From positions 1 to 6,573 of the forward strand of contig UQGL01000064.1 in assembly GCA_900540595.1 (NCBI GenBank): a DNA stretch of 6,573 nt. Reading direction: 5' to 3'. Position numbers and translations under genes: made by a program. This stretch comes from an uncultured Oscillospiraceae bacterium (GTDB lineage: Bacteria > Bacillota > Clostridia > Oscillospirales > Ruminococcaceae). Position 1 is the stretch's first letter. Each line of letters begins with the position of its first letter. Below, piece by piece: positions 1 through 6,466 of this stretch. A model generated the notes under the pieces. The model was not told where the DNA came from. It did not search any database and saw nothing but the letters and a program-made list of their open reading frames with translations.

Positions 1-2
1 AT

Positions 3-55
3 CTGCCGCACCTCGCTCGCCGTATCGGCACTTAGAATTATGCGGTATTGCCCTT
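3..55. repeat. Left arm of a 53-bp inverted repeat bracketing the window
   Basis: This stretch is the reverse complement of 6465-6517 with 52 of 53 positions identical; the only difference is C at 29 against A at 6491. The match stops sharply on the inner side at position 55/56. On the outer side only two bases are available, so the unit may extend beyond the window. Within the arm, 19-22 and 26-29 form a 4-bp hairpin with a TAT loop, and 4-10 can pair with 41-47 (one G-T wobble), so each arm can fold on itself. No transposase is present. It is most likely a dispersed intergenic repeat or the end of a mobile element lying outside. Confidence 0.9.
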
Positions 56-164
56 GTGCGATTGCAAAAAATGTGGTAAGATAACATTGATTCTTTAATG
101 ATAAAAACTGCCAACAAAATAGCGTCTTGACATTGAAAAAATATTCCGGGGGGGGGTACTCTGT
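56..164 (+). promoter_or_regulatory. AT-rich leader with weak promoter candidate and G9 tract
   Basis: This AT-rich gap precedes the small first gene. The best promoter pair is TTGTGC (54-59) and TAAGAT (77-82) with a 17-base spacer, which is weak. A perfect TTGACA at 127-132 has no -10 hexamer at the right distance, because that place is filled by G. Nine G residues (148-156) end 8 bases before the TTG start codon and occupy the ribosome-site position. The function is inferred from position only. Confidence 0.3.
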
Positions 165-515
165 TTGAAAACCGAAACAGAACACAGCCGCGAGGCTGAA
201 AATCATCTGCACACCTTTGTGCAGCAGGGCCGTTGGGAGCGCTGCGCCCGCCACTGCCGTTCCATGCAGCGGCGGTATGCACTGTGCTGTGACGAAAAAT
301 TTGTCTACGGACTGGACTACGCCGAGGTCATTGAGCTGATGGAGCTGTGGCTGTACTGGGCGGCACTGCAGGACCTGTACGCCCTGCCCGGCATCTGTGA
401 GGGCGGGGCCTTTGCCACTGCGGAAAAGACGCTTGCGGCCTTTATAGACGAGGGCGAGGCCGCGGCCCAGCGGCAGAGAGCAGCCGATACCTACCGCGCT
501 TTTCGGCAGGAATAG
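165..515 (+). CDS. Small protein of unknown function (116 aa)
   Basis: I do not recognise this protein. It is 116 residues, rich in charged residues and alanine, and appears largely helical, with no signal peptide or clear membrane segment. Cysteines sit at 27 and 31 (C-x3-C), 41, 42 and 78. An aromatic, hydrophobic stretch at about 58-73 contains three tryptophan/tyrosine residues. The start is TTG: the next methionine in frame is residue 34, and the G9 run 8 bases upstream is the only ribosome-site-like sequence. A GTG at residue 19 has no good ribosome site. Third-position GC preference resembles real genes, but codon use is less strict than in pgk, suggesting low expression. No clear terminator follows, so transcription could run into pgk. 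The call as a gene rests on coding-like composition and an intact frame alone. Confidence 0.6.
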   Translation: MKTETEHSREAENHLHTFVQQGRWERCARHCRSMQRRYALCCDEKFVYGLDYAEVIELMELWLYWAALQDLYALPGICEGGAFATAEKTLAAFIDEGEAAAQRQRAADTYRAFRQE

Positions 516-578
516 TGCCGTACACAGAAATTTTACACCCCTGCTGCGGCAAGGCGGTTAAAAATATATCAAAAACAC

Positions 579-607
579 TTGCGCATTTTCGGTTTTATGC
601 GTATAAT
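579..607 (+). promoter_or_regulatory. Probable promoter of pgk
   Basis: A perfect TATAAT (602-607) lies 17 bases downstream of TTGCGC (579-584), the layout expected for the housekeeping sigma factor. Transcription would begin near 613-616, leaving a leader of about 60 bases before the pgk start. The perfect -10 fits a highly expressed glycolytic gene. Confidence 0.7.
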
Positions 608-616
608 AAGGATAAA

Positions 617-642
617 CCCCTTGGGGTGCGGTGCGCCCCGCC
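617..642 (+). other. GC-rich stem-loop in the pgk leader
   Basis: In the predicted 5' untranslated region, GGGGTG (623-628) pairs with CGCCCC (634-639), with one G-T pair and a 5-base loop; an alternative CCCC (617-620) can compete for the same G run. It is not followed by a T run, so it is not a terminator. It lies about 20 bases upstream of the ribosome site and could affect message stability, but no known riboswitch is recognisable. Confidence 0.35.
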
Positions 643-676
643 AAAAATGTGAAACATACCGAGAGGAGCTTTTACT

Positions 677-1885
677 ATGGGTTTGGGTAAAAAGACCATT
701 GACGATGAGAACTACGCCGGTAAGCGCGTACTGGTTCGCTGCGACTTCAACGTCCCGATGAAGGACGGCGTTATCACCAATGATAACCGCATCAATGCCG
801 CACTGCCGACGATCAAGAAGCTGATCAACGACGGCGCTAAGGTCATCCTGTGCAGCCATCTGGGCAAGCCGAAGAACGGCCCCGAGGCCAAGTTCAGCCT
901 GGCCCCCGTTGCTGTGCGCCTGAGCGAGAAGCTGGGCCAGCCCGTTGTCTTTGCCGATGATGACACTGTTGTCGGCGAGAATGCCAAGGCTGCCGTTGCC
1001 ACCATGAACAACGGCGATGTCGTTCTGCTGCAGAACACCCGCTTCCGCAAGGAGGAGACCAAGAACCTGCCTGAGTTCAGCGAGGAGCTGGCCAGCCTGG
1101 CCGACGCTTATGTCGATGACGCCTTCGGCTCCTGCCACCGCGCCCACTGCTCCACCGCCGGTGTGACCGACTATGTCAAGGATACCGCTGTCGGCTACCT
1201 GATGGAGAAGGAGATCAAGTACCTCGGCAACGCCGTGAACGATCCCGAGCGCCCCTTCACCGCCATTCTGGGCGGCGCCAAGGTCGCTGACAAGCTGAAT
1301 GTCATCTCCAACCTGCTCGAGAAGGTCGATACCCTGATCATCGGCGGCGGCATGGCCTACACCTTCCTGAAGGCACAGGGCTATGAGATCGGCAAGAGCC
1401 TGTGCGATGACTCCAAGCTGGATTACTGCAAGGAGATGATGGCCAAGGCGCAGGAGAAGGGCGTCAAGCTGCTGCTGCCTGTTGACGCTGCCTGCATCAA
1501 GGACTTCCCCGATCCCATTGATGCCCCCATCGAGACCGTGATCGTCCCTGTCACCGCTATCCCGGCTGACATGGAAGGCTGCGACATCGGCCCCGAGACC
1601 ATGAAGCTGTTTGCTGACGCCGTCAAGGCCAGCAAGACTGTTGTCTGGAACGGCCCCATGGGCGTGTTTGAGAACCCGACCCTCGCTGCCGGCACTCTGG
1701 CTGTTGCCAAGGCCATGGCAGAGAGCGATGCCACCACCGTCATCGGCGGCGGTGACTCCGCTGCGGCTGTCCAGCAGATGGGTCTGGGCGACAAGATGAC
1801 CCACATCTCCACCGGCGGCGGCGCTTCTCTCGAGTACCTCGAGGGCAAGGAGCTGCCCGGCATCGCCGTCATCCAGAAGGCCTGA
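677..1885 (+). CDS. pgk: Phosphoglycerate kinase
   Basis: This cytoplasmic glycolytic enzyme transfers the acyl phosphate of 1,3-bisphosphoglycerate to ADP, giving ATP and 3-phosphoglycerate. The 402 residues match the usual bacterial length of about 390-415. In the N-terminal, substrate-binding domain are the signature RCDFNVP (21-27), Arg38, HLGKP (61-65), Arg122 and HRAH (154-157). In the C-terminal, nucleotide-binding domain are GGAKV (199-203), GGGMA (223-227), WNGPMGVFE (324-332) and GGGDS (357-361). All key residues are intact. The ATG start has GAGAGGAG 8 bases upstream. The gene has its own promoter and its own strong terminator, so it is probably a separate transcription unit from tpiA and gpmI. 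Codon use is strongly biased (CTG, GGC, AAG), as in highly expressed genes. Confidence 0.98.
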   Translation: MGLGKKTIDDENYAGKRVLVRCDFNVPMKDGVITNDNRINAALPTIKKLINDGAKVILCSHLGKPKNGPEAKFSLAPVAVRLSEKLGQPVVFADDDTVVGENAKAAVATMNNGDVVLLQNTRFRKEETKNLPEFSEELASLADAYVDDAFGSCHRAHCSTAGVTDYVKDTAVGYLMEKEIKYLGNAVNDPERPFTAILGGAKVADKLNVISNLLEKVDTLIIGGGMAYTFLKAQGYEIGKSLCDDSKLDYCKEMMAKAQEKGVKLLLPVDAACIKDFPDPIDAPIETVIVPVTAIPADMEGCDIGPETMKLFADAVKASKTVVWNGPMGVFENPTLAAGTLAVAKAMAESDATTVIGGGDSAAAVQQMGLGDKMTHISTGGGASLEYLEGKELPGIAVIQKA

Positions 1886-1905
1886 TTTTTTAAGAAAACC
1901 GCAGA

Positions 1906-1935
1906 GCGCGGCGGCCAAGCCGCCGCGCCCTTTTT
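1906..1935 (+). terminator. Intrinsic terminator of pgk
   Basis: A perfect 10-bp GC-rich stem (1906-1915 with 1919-1928), closed by a 3-base CAA loop, is followed by CC and five T. It starts 20 bases after the pgk stop. It should largely separate pgk from tpiA. Confidence 0.9.
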
Positions 1936-2022
1936 CGCTTACACAAAAAAGAGCAAGATAAAAAATAATAGATAAAAGATAATAAAAAATGTGGAGTTTT
2001 GGCCTAAAGGCCAAAACAAAAT

Positions 2023-2098
2023 CGTAGGGGCGGATTCCATATCCGCCCGCAGTACTTGCCGTAAGACTGCACGGGCGCATATAGAATGCGCCCCTACG
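2023..2098. repeat. Three-hairpin GTAGGGGC-family module
   Basis: The outer ends are 10-bp perfect inverted repeats (2023-2032 with 2089-2098). Within them are three folds in a row: an 8-bp hairpin (2028-2035 with 2041-2048), a bulged 8-bp hairpin (2049-2057 with 2063-2070), and an 8-bp hairpin (2073-2080 with 2086-2093). Both outer hairpins have 5-base loops. The outer pairing competes with the two flanking hairpins, so cloverleaf and three-in-line forms are alternatives. Confidence 0.8.
2056..2085 (+). promoter_or_regulatory. Weak candidate promoter for tpiA inside the repeat
   Basis: TTGCCG (2056-2061) and TATAGA (2080-2085) are separated by 18 bases. This is the best + strand pair I find between the pgk terminator and tpiA, but it falls in hairpin arms and may be chance. 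If it is not used, tpiA must depend on readthrough of the pgk terminator or on AT-rich sequence nearby. Confidence 0.25.
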
Positions 2099-2197
2099 GC
2101 GGCAGTGTATTTTGAAGCGGTGCGCAGCACCGCGGCCCACCATTTTTATTATCTATTATCTTTTATCTATTATCTATTCTAAGAAGGAGTAATTACC

Positions 2198-2968
2198 ATG
2201 GATAAACAGAATCGTAAAGCTATCATCGCCGGCAACTGGAAAATGAACAAGACCGCTACCGAGGCTAAGGCCCTCATCAGCGAGCTGATCCCTGCTGTCA
2301 AGGACGCCGGCTGCGAGGTCGTCATCTGCGTTCCCTTTACCGATCTCGTCACCGCTGTCGAGATGACCAAGGGCACCAACATCCATGTCGGCGCTGAGAA
2401 TGTCCACTTTGAGAAGTCCGGCGCCTTCACCGGCGAGATCTCTGCCGATATGCTGACCGACCTCGGCGTTGAGTATGTTGTTATCGGCCACAGCGAGCGC
2501 CGCCAGTATTTTGCCGAGACCAACGAGACCGTCAACAAGCGCACCAAGGCTGCTCTGGCCGGCGGCCTGAAGCCCATCATCTGCGTCGGCGAGAGCCTCG
2601 ACCAGCGTGAGCAGGGCGTGACCGAGGAGCTGGTCCGTATGCAGGTCAAGATCGCGCTGAACGGCGTCACCGCTGACGAGCTGAAGAATGTCGTCATCGC
2701 CTACGAGCCCATCTGGGCCATCGGCACCGGCAAGACCGCTACCGCTGATCAGGCCGAGGAGGTCTGCGCCGCTATCCGCAAGGTCGTCGGCGAGCTGTAC
2801 GGCGAGGACGCCGCTAAGGCCCTGACCGTCCAGTACGGCGGCAGCATGAACCCGAAGAACGCCGAGGAGCTGCTGGGCAAGCCCGATGTTGACGGCGGCC
2901 TGATCGGCGGCGCTTCCCTGAAGGTTGACCAGTTTGCGGTCATCGTTGACGCTGCCACGAAGGGCTAA
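2198..2968 (+). CDS. tpiA: Triosephosphate isomerase
   Basis: This cytoplasmic TIM-barrel enzyme interconverts dihydroxyacetone phosphate and glyceraldehyde 3-phosphate. The 256 residues match the usual length of about 250. Catalytic residues are all present: Lys15 in AGNWKMN (11-17), His98 in GHSER (97-101), and Glu170 in [11 protein letters not shown] (168-178), which leads into the flexible loop 6. Phosphate-binding YGGS (213-216) and GGLIGGASL (233-241) are intact. The ATG start has AGAAGGAG 8 bases upstream. The gene follows the 209-bp repeat and is followed, without a convincing terminator, by gpmI, so the two are probably co-transcribed. Codons are highly biased, as in pgk. Identification is secure; only the promoter is uncertain. 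Confidence 0.98.
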   Translation: MDKQNRKAIIAGNWKMNKTATEAKALISELIPAVKDAGCEVVICVPFTDLVTAVEMTKGTNIHVGAENVHFEKSGAFTGEISADMLTDLGVEYVVIGHSERRQYFAETNETVNKRTKAALAGGLKPIICVGESLDQREQGVTEELVRMQVKIALNGVTADELKNVVIAYEPIWAIGTGKTATADQAEEVCAAIRKVVGELYGEDAAKALTVQYGGSMNPKNAEELLGKPDVDGGLIGGASLKVDQFAVIVDAATKG

Positions 2969-2980
2969 ATCCCTTACAAA

Positions 2981-3123
2981 AAGGCTTCCCCCTTGGGGGG
3001 AAGCTGTCACCGAAGGTGACTGATGAGGGGCGACCTTGCCACTATCTCCCGCTTACGGCTCGGCAAGGTACGCTCGCCCCTCATCCGGCCTTCGGCCACC
3101 TTCCCCCCCAGAGGGGAAGGCTT
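2981..3123. repeat. TGATGAGGGG-type multi-hairpin intergenic repeat
   Basis: This element of about 143 bp fills the tpiA-gpmI gap. In order it shows a 9-bp hairpin (2984-2992 with 2996-3004), a 6-bp hairpin with a GAA loop (3006-3011 with 3015-3020), a long stem (3022-3040 with 3062-3085: 11 bp and 8 bp parted by a 5-base bulge), a short GGCC hairpin (3087-3097), and an 8-bp hairpin (3099-3106 with 3113-3120). AAGGCTT occurs as a direct repeat at both ends. No T run follows the hairpins, apart from CTTT after the last. I recall similar sequences as very common intergenic repeats in gut clostridia; that is from memory. In mRNA it could stabilise or tune expression between the two genes. Confidence 0.85.
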
Positions 3124-3149
3124 TAAACCACACAAGGAGTTTCAATTCT

Positions 3150-4676
3150 ATGTCTAAAAAACCTGTTATGCTCTGCATCATGGACGGCTTCGGCTGGACG
3201 CCGGACGAGACCTACGGCAACGCCGTGGCTGCCGCGAACAAGCCGAATCTGGACAAGATCTTTGCCAATTACCCCATGACCACCATCGAGGCCTCCGGCA
3301 TGGCTGTAGGCCTGCCCGATGGCCAGATGGGCAACTCTGAGGTCGGCCACACCAACATGGGCGCAGGCCGCATCGTCTACCAGCAGCTGACCCTCATCAC
3401 CAAGTCCATCAAGGACGGCGAGATGTTCAAGAACCCCGTGCTGGTCAAGAACATGAAGGCTGCTATCGACGCCGGCAAGGCCATCCACCTGATGGGTCTG
3501 GTCGGCACTGGCGGCGTCCACAGCCATGCCGACCACTGGTTCGGCGTGCTGGAGATGGCCAAGCACATGGGCGCGAAGGATGTCTACCTGCACTGCATCA
3601 TGGACGGCCGTGACACCGACCCCCACAGCGGCAAGGGCTTCCTTGCCGACCTGCAGGCCAAGCTGGACGAGCTGGGCATCGGCAAGATCGCCAGTGTCTC
3701 CGGCCGTTATTACGCCATGGACCGCGACAACAACTGGGACCGCGAGGAGAAGGCCTACGCCGCCTTTGTCTACGGCGAGGGCAACCACGCCGCCAACGCT
3801 GCCGAGGCCATCGAAGCCAGCTACGCCGCCGATGTGACCGATGAGTTTGTCATCCCCGTTGTCACCTGCGAGGGTGGCCGCGTGCAGGACGGCGACACCG
3901 TCATCTTCATGAACTTCCGCCCCGACCGTGCCCGCCAGATGACCCGCATCTTCTGCGACGACGCCTTCACCGGCTTTGAGCGCCGCGGCGGCCGCAAGCA
4001 GGTCCACTATGTCTGCATGGCTGAGTATGACGCCACCATGCCTAACTGTGAGGTCGCTTACCCGCCGGTCGAGCTGAAGAACACGCTGGGCGAGTATCTG
4101 GCCGCCAACGGCAAGACCCAGCTGCGCATTGCCGAGACCGAGAAGTATGCCCATGTGACCTTCTTCTTCAACGGCGGTGTTGAGCAGCCCTGCGAGGGCG
4201 AGGACCGCAAGGTCATTCCCAGCCCGAAGGTTGCCACCTACGACCTCAAGCCCGAGATGAGCGCCTATGAGGTTGCTGACGAGTGCAAGGCCCGCATCGA
4301 GAGCGGCAAGTACGATGTCATCATCCTGAACTTCGCCAACTGCGATATGGTCGGCCACACCGGCGTCTTTGATGCTGCTGTCAAGGCTGTTGAGGCCGTT
4401 GACAAGTGCGTGGGCGAGGTCACCGATGCCGTGCTGAACGCAGGCGGTGTGGTATTCCTGACCGCCGACCACGGCAACGCCGAGAAGATGAAGAACCCCG
4501 ATGGTTCTCCCTTCACCGCGCACACCACCAACGTCGTGCCCTTTGCGGTCATCGGCGCTGGCGACGTGAAGCTGCGCGAGGGCGGGTGCCTCGCGGACAT
4601 CGCCCCCACCATGCTGCCCTACATCGGTCTGCCCGTCCCGGCAGAAATGACCGGCAAGAGCATTATTGTGGAATAA
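3150..4676 (+). CDS. gpmI: Phosphoglycerate mutase, 2,3-bisphosphoglycerate-independent
   Basis: This cytoplasmic metalloenzyme of the alkaline phosphatase superfamily converts 3-phosphoglycerate to 2-phosphoglycerate through a phosphoserine intermediate, with two bound metal ions (usually manganese). The 508 residues match the usual 505-515. Visible in order: metal-binding Asp12 in MDGFG; nucleophile Ser63 in GNSEVGH (61-67); GVHSH and GRDTDPHSG; the phosphotransferase-domain RPDRARQM; EKYAHVTFF; and the second metal-site segments CDMVGHTG, TADHGN and AHTTN near the C-terminus. The start is ATG at 3150, with AAGGAG 10 bases upstream. An upstream in-frame extension to 3036 is rejected because it runs through the repeat. 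It uses the product of pgk and probably shares a transcript with tpiA. Codon bias is strong. Confidence 0.98.
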   Translation: MSKKPVMLCIMDGFGWTPDETYGNAVAAANKPNLDKIFANYPMTTIEASGMAVGLPDGQMGNSEVGHTNMGAGRIVYQQLTLITKSIKDGEMFKNPVLVKNMKAAIDAGKAIHLMGLVGTGGVHSHADHWFGVLEMAKHMGAKDVYLHCIMDGRDTDPHSGKGFLADLQAKLDELGIGKIASVSGRYYAMDRDNNWDREEKAYAAFVYGEGNHAANAAEAIEASYAADVTDEFVIPVVTCEGGRVQDGDTVIFMNFRPDRARQMTRIFCDDAFTGFERRGGRKQVHYVCMAEYDATMPNCEVAYPPVELKNTLGEYLAANGKTQLRIAETEKYAHVTFFFNGGVEQPCEGEDRKVIPSPKVATYDLKPEMSAYEVADECKARIESGKYDVIILNFANCDMVGHTGVFDAAVKAVEAVDKCVGEVTDAVLNAGGVVFLTADHGNAEKMKNPDGSPFTAHTTNVVPFAVIGAGDVKLREGGCLADIAPTMLPYIGLPVPAEMTGKSIIVE

Positions 4677-4693
4677 TTTAACAACGCATCCCC

Positions 4694-4723
4694 GCGGCGG
4701 GCCGTTTGGCCTGCCGCTTTTTT
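4694..4723 (+). terminator. Intrinsic terminator of gpmI
   Basis: The stem 4694-4703 pairs with 4708-4717 over 10 bp, with one G-T pair and a GTTT loop, and is followed directly by six T (4718-4723). It begins 18 bases after the gpmI stop and should end the tpiA-gpmI transcript. Confidence 0.9.
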
Positions 4724-4764
4724 GTGTTTGTAGGGGCCGGGCATGCCCGGCCCCTACAAATACA
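4723..4764. repeat. 42-bp palindrome with GTAGGGGC ends
   Basis: The sequence is its own reverse complement around 4743/4744, perfect over 4727-4760 (34 bp) and extending to 42 bp with one G-T mismatch. GTAGGGGC (4730-4737) and GCCCCTAC (4750-4757) match the ends of the 2023-2098 module, so it looks like a short relative lacking the interior hairpins. It abuts the T run of the gpmI terminator and lies 10 bases upstream of the next promoter. Confidence 0.85.
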
Positions 4765-4774
4765 CCGTCTACCC

Positions 4775-4803
4775 TTGCTATTTTCCCGCAAATGCGATAT
4801 AGT
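4775..4803 (+). promoter_or_regulatory. Probable promoter of the membrane-protein gene
   Basis: TTGCTA (4775-4780) and TATAGT (4798-4803) are 17 bases apart and fit a housekeeping promoter. The start of transcription would be near 4810, giving a short leader of about 30 bases. A perfect 6-bp inverted repeat with a 3-base spacer (4800-4805 and 4809-4814) overlaps the -10 end and start region, where a repressor could bind. That operator role is inference from position. Confidence 0.65.
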
Positions 4804-4840
4804 TATCTTAACTAAACATATCCGATTTAGGAGAAACCGC

Positions 4841-6466
4841 ATGAAACAACAAACAAAGGGCGGGGTGCTGCATAAGCTGTGGCAGAGCCTGCCGTGGCTG
4901 TGGATGGCCGCAGCATACCTGACGGATCTTTGGTATCAGCTTGTGCCGGGCCGGTGGATCGTGGATTCCGATCTGGCATCCGAGATGATCCTTGCGGACC
5001 TGCTGAACCGCGAAGGCTCGGTCATCAGCCACAACTGGTTCTACTCGACCGAACTGAAGGTCGTCAACCTGCAGTGGTTCTACCGATTGGGTCTGCTGCT
5101 TTTCCCCGATGATTGGCATCTGGCCCGCACATTCGGTATGGCCATTGCGCTGGCGCTTTACGCGGCAGCCATGCTGTTCTTTGTCAAATGCGCAGGCCTT
5201 GGGCGGTCCGGCCTCTGGATGGTCGGCACGCTGCTCTGGCCCTTCGGGCAGCATTATCTGGTTTATGCTATCTATGGCGGGTACTATCTGGTATATACCT
5301 TCTTCTATATGCTGGTGCTGGCGCTTGTGCTGCGCAGCCTGACTGCCGACAAAAAGCACTGCGCCTTGCAATGGCTGCTGGCCTGCCTTATTACGGCGGT
5401 GGCTGGCATGAACGGCGTCAAGCAGCTTATGGTATTCCATGCGCCGCTTTGTCTGGCAGCGGCGGTGCTGCTGGTCATGGCGCTGCACGGCAGCGATAAG
5501 CCGGACTGGAAGGGCGCTCTGCAGAGCTGCCGCAAGGAGGTTCGTCTGCTGGCAGCCTCTGTCGTGACGGCGGTGGCCAGTGCGGCGGGCTACTTCGTCA
5601 GCAATGCGGTGCTGTCCCGCCTGTACGACTTCAAATCCTACAATTTCATCACATGGGACCGGGACGAAAACTGGTTTACGCTGGACCGGATCCTGATGGA
5701 CTTCTTCCATGAGTTCGGCTACCAGAACGGCTCCGGCGTGTTCCACTTCGGCGGTATTGCGGCGGGTATCGGCCTGCTGCTGGGCTGCTGGATGTTCTTC
5801 TGCATCGTGCGGCTGCTGCTGCGGCTGGATAAGCTGCAGCTCAACGACAAGCTGCTGGTGCTGCTGCTGGTTTGTATGCTGGCGGTCTGCGGCATGTGCT
5901 ATGCCTACTTCCACGAGTATTATCTCTACTTCTGGCTTATGAACATGCCGGTGGCCATTGCGGTCATGGCGGTGGAGATCAAGACCGAGGATCTGCACCT
6001 GCCCGGGGCGCGGGGGCTTTTGGCTGCTGCGCTGGCGGCCTGCTTTACGGTTTGCGCCGCCAATACGGTGCGGCAGGAGCAGGAGCACCCCTACCTTGCG
6101 CATAAGGGCTTGAAAAACGCCGCCGACTGGCTGGTGGAAAATGGCTACACCGAGGGGTATTCCACCTTCTGGAACGGCAATGCGATGATCGAGCTGACAA
6201 GCGGCAAGCTGGATGTCTGGACGATCGCCAATCTGAACAGCCTGGTCGTGCCCGACTGGCTGCAGCCCAAGGAGCATCTGACCACCGACCCGGTGCATCC
6301 GTTCCTGCTCATTGATACCGAGACCGACTACGCCGCTGATGACGCGCAGCTGGTCAAATACGGCAGCTGCACCGAGGTCTACAACGATGGACGCTATGTG
6401 ATCTATGACTTCGCCGATGCGGCCGCCGCGCACGAGGCAGCCCAAGCGGCGGAGGCAAAGCAATAA
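4841..6466 (+). CDS. Polytopic membrane protein, possible GT-C glycosyltransferase
   Basis: A 541-residue integral membrane protein. Hydrophobic segments lie roughly at 15-33, 95-115, 122-140, 143-166, 176-194, 198-216, 236-257, 302-326, 336-357, 360-379 and 390-409, followed by a soluble tail of about 130 residues. After the first segment come an acidic DSD (42-44) and Glu48, then NWFYSTEL (65-72). An acidic motif in the first outer loop, many membrane spans and a C-terminal soluble domain are the plan of GT-C enzymes, which move sugars from lipid-linked donors outside the membrane. Donor and acceptor cannot be told, and a non-enzymatic role is possible. The ATG start has AGGAGA 6 bases upstream. 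The tail end (527-539) is rich in alanine. The gene has its own promoter and weaker codon bias than the glycolytic genes, so a shared pathway is not implied. Confidence 0.6.
   Translation: MKQQTKGGVLHKLWQSLPWLWMAAAYLTDLWYQLVPGRWIVDSDLASEMILADLLNREGSVISHNWFYSTELKVVNLQWFYRLGLLLFPDDWHLARTFGMAIALALYAAAMLFFVKCAGLGRSGLWMVGTLLWPFGQHYLVYAIYGGYYLVYTFFYMLVLALVLRSLTADKKHCALQWLLACLITAVAGMNGVKQLMVFHAPLCLAAAVLLVMALHGSDKPDWKGALQSCRKEVRLLAASVVTAVASAAGYFVSNAVLSRLYDFKSYNFITWDRDENWFTLDRILMDFFHEFGYQNGSGVFHFGGIAAGIGLLLGCWMFFCIVRLLLRLDKLQLNDKLLVLLLVCMLAVCGMCYAYFHEYYLYFWLMNMPVAIAVMAVEIKTEDLHLPGARGLLAAALAACFTVCAANTVRQEQEHPYLAHKGLKNAADWLVENGYTEGYSTFWNGNAMIELTSGKLDVWTIANLNSLVVPDWLQPKEHLTTDPVHPFLLIDTETDYAADDAQLVKYGSCTEVYNDGRYVIYDFADAAAAHEAAQAAEAKQ

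Larger units (their letters stand above)
1965..2173. repeat. MITE-like 209-bp composite repeat between pgk and tpiA
   Basis: The ends are 20-bp perfect AT-rich inverted repeats (1965-1984 and 2154-2173). Inside are a perfect 9-bp hairpin with a TAAA loop (1996-2017), a three-hairpin module with GTAGGGGC ends (2023-2098), and a 7-bp hairpin with a 3-base loop (2117-2133). No coding region longer than a shadow frame is present. Size, symmetry and lack of a transposase fit a non-autonomous mobile or dispersed element. It fills nearly the whole gap and so forms most of any tpiA leader. Confidence 0.75.

Noticed and set aside
66..76. Eleven-base match (A6 then TGTGG) also present at 1984-1994
   Set aside because: It is short, A-rich and without matching flanks; it is likely chance.
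98..130. Ten-codon ATG frame in the leader as a leader peptide
   Set aside because: It has no ribosome site, no run of regulatory codons and no terminator/antiterminator pair downstream.
127..132. Perfect TTGACA as a -35 box for the first gene
   Set aside because: The place for the -10 hexamer 16-18 bases downstream is all G, so no promoter can be supported.
569..2143. Long minus-strand frame (524 codons) across pgk
   Set aside because: It is the codon-aligned complement of pgk, runs through the terminator and the repeat, has low-complexity composition, and no ribosome site. It is open because pgk lacks TTA, CTA and TCA codons.
2984..3004. Terminator of tpiA
   Set aside because: The 9-bp hairpin is strong, but AAGCTGTC follows instead of a T run; it is better explained as part of the dispersed repeat.
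2981..3123. CRISPR-like array
   Set aside because: The repeated-looking pieces are hairpin arms of one element. There are no regularly spaced direct repeats with unique spacers.
3036..3149. N-terminal extension of gpmI by 38 residues
   Set aside because: The extension is translated from the intergenic repeat. The ATG at 3150 has a good AAGGAG and gives the family's normal length.
3123..4523. Long minus-strand frame (466 codons) across gpmI
   Set aside because: It is the codon-aligned complement of an unmistakable gpmI, with Leu/Gly/Val/Asp-rich repetitive composition typical of shadows.
4706..4840. N-terminal extension of the membrane protein by 45 residues
   Set aside because: It would start inside the gpmI terminator and read through the palindrome and the promoter. 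The ATG at 4841 has AGGAGA at proper spacing.
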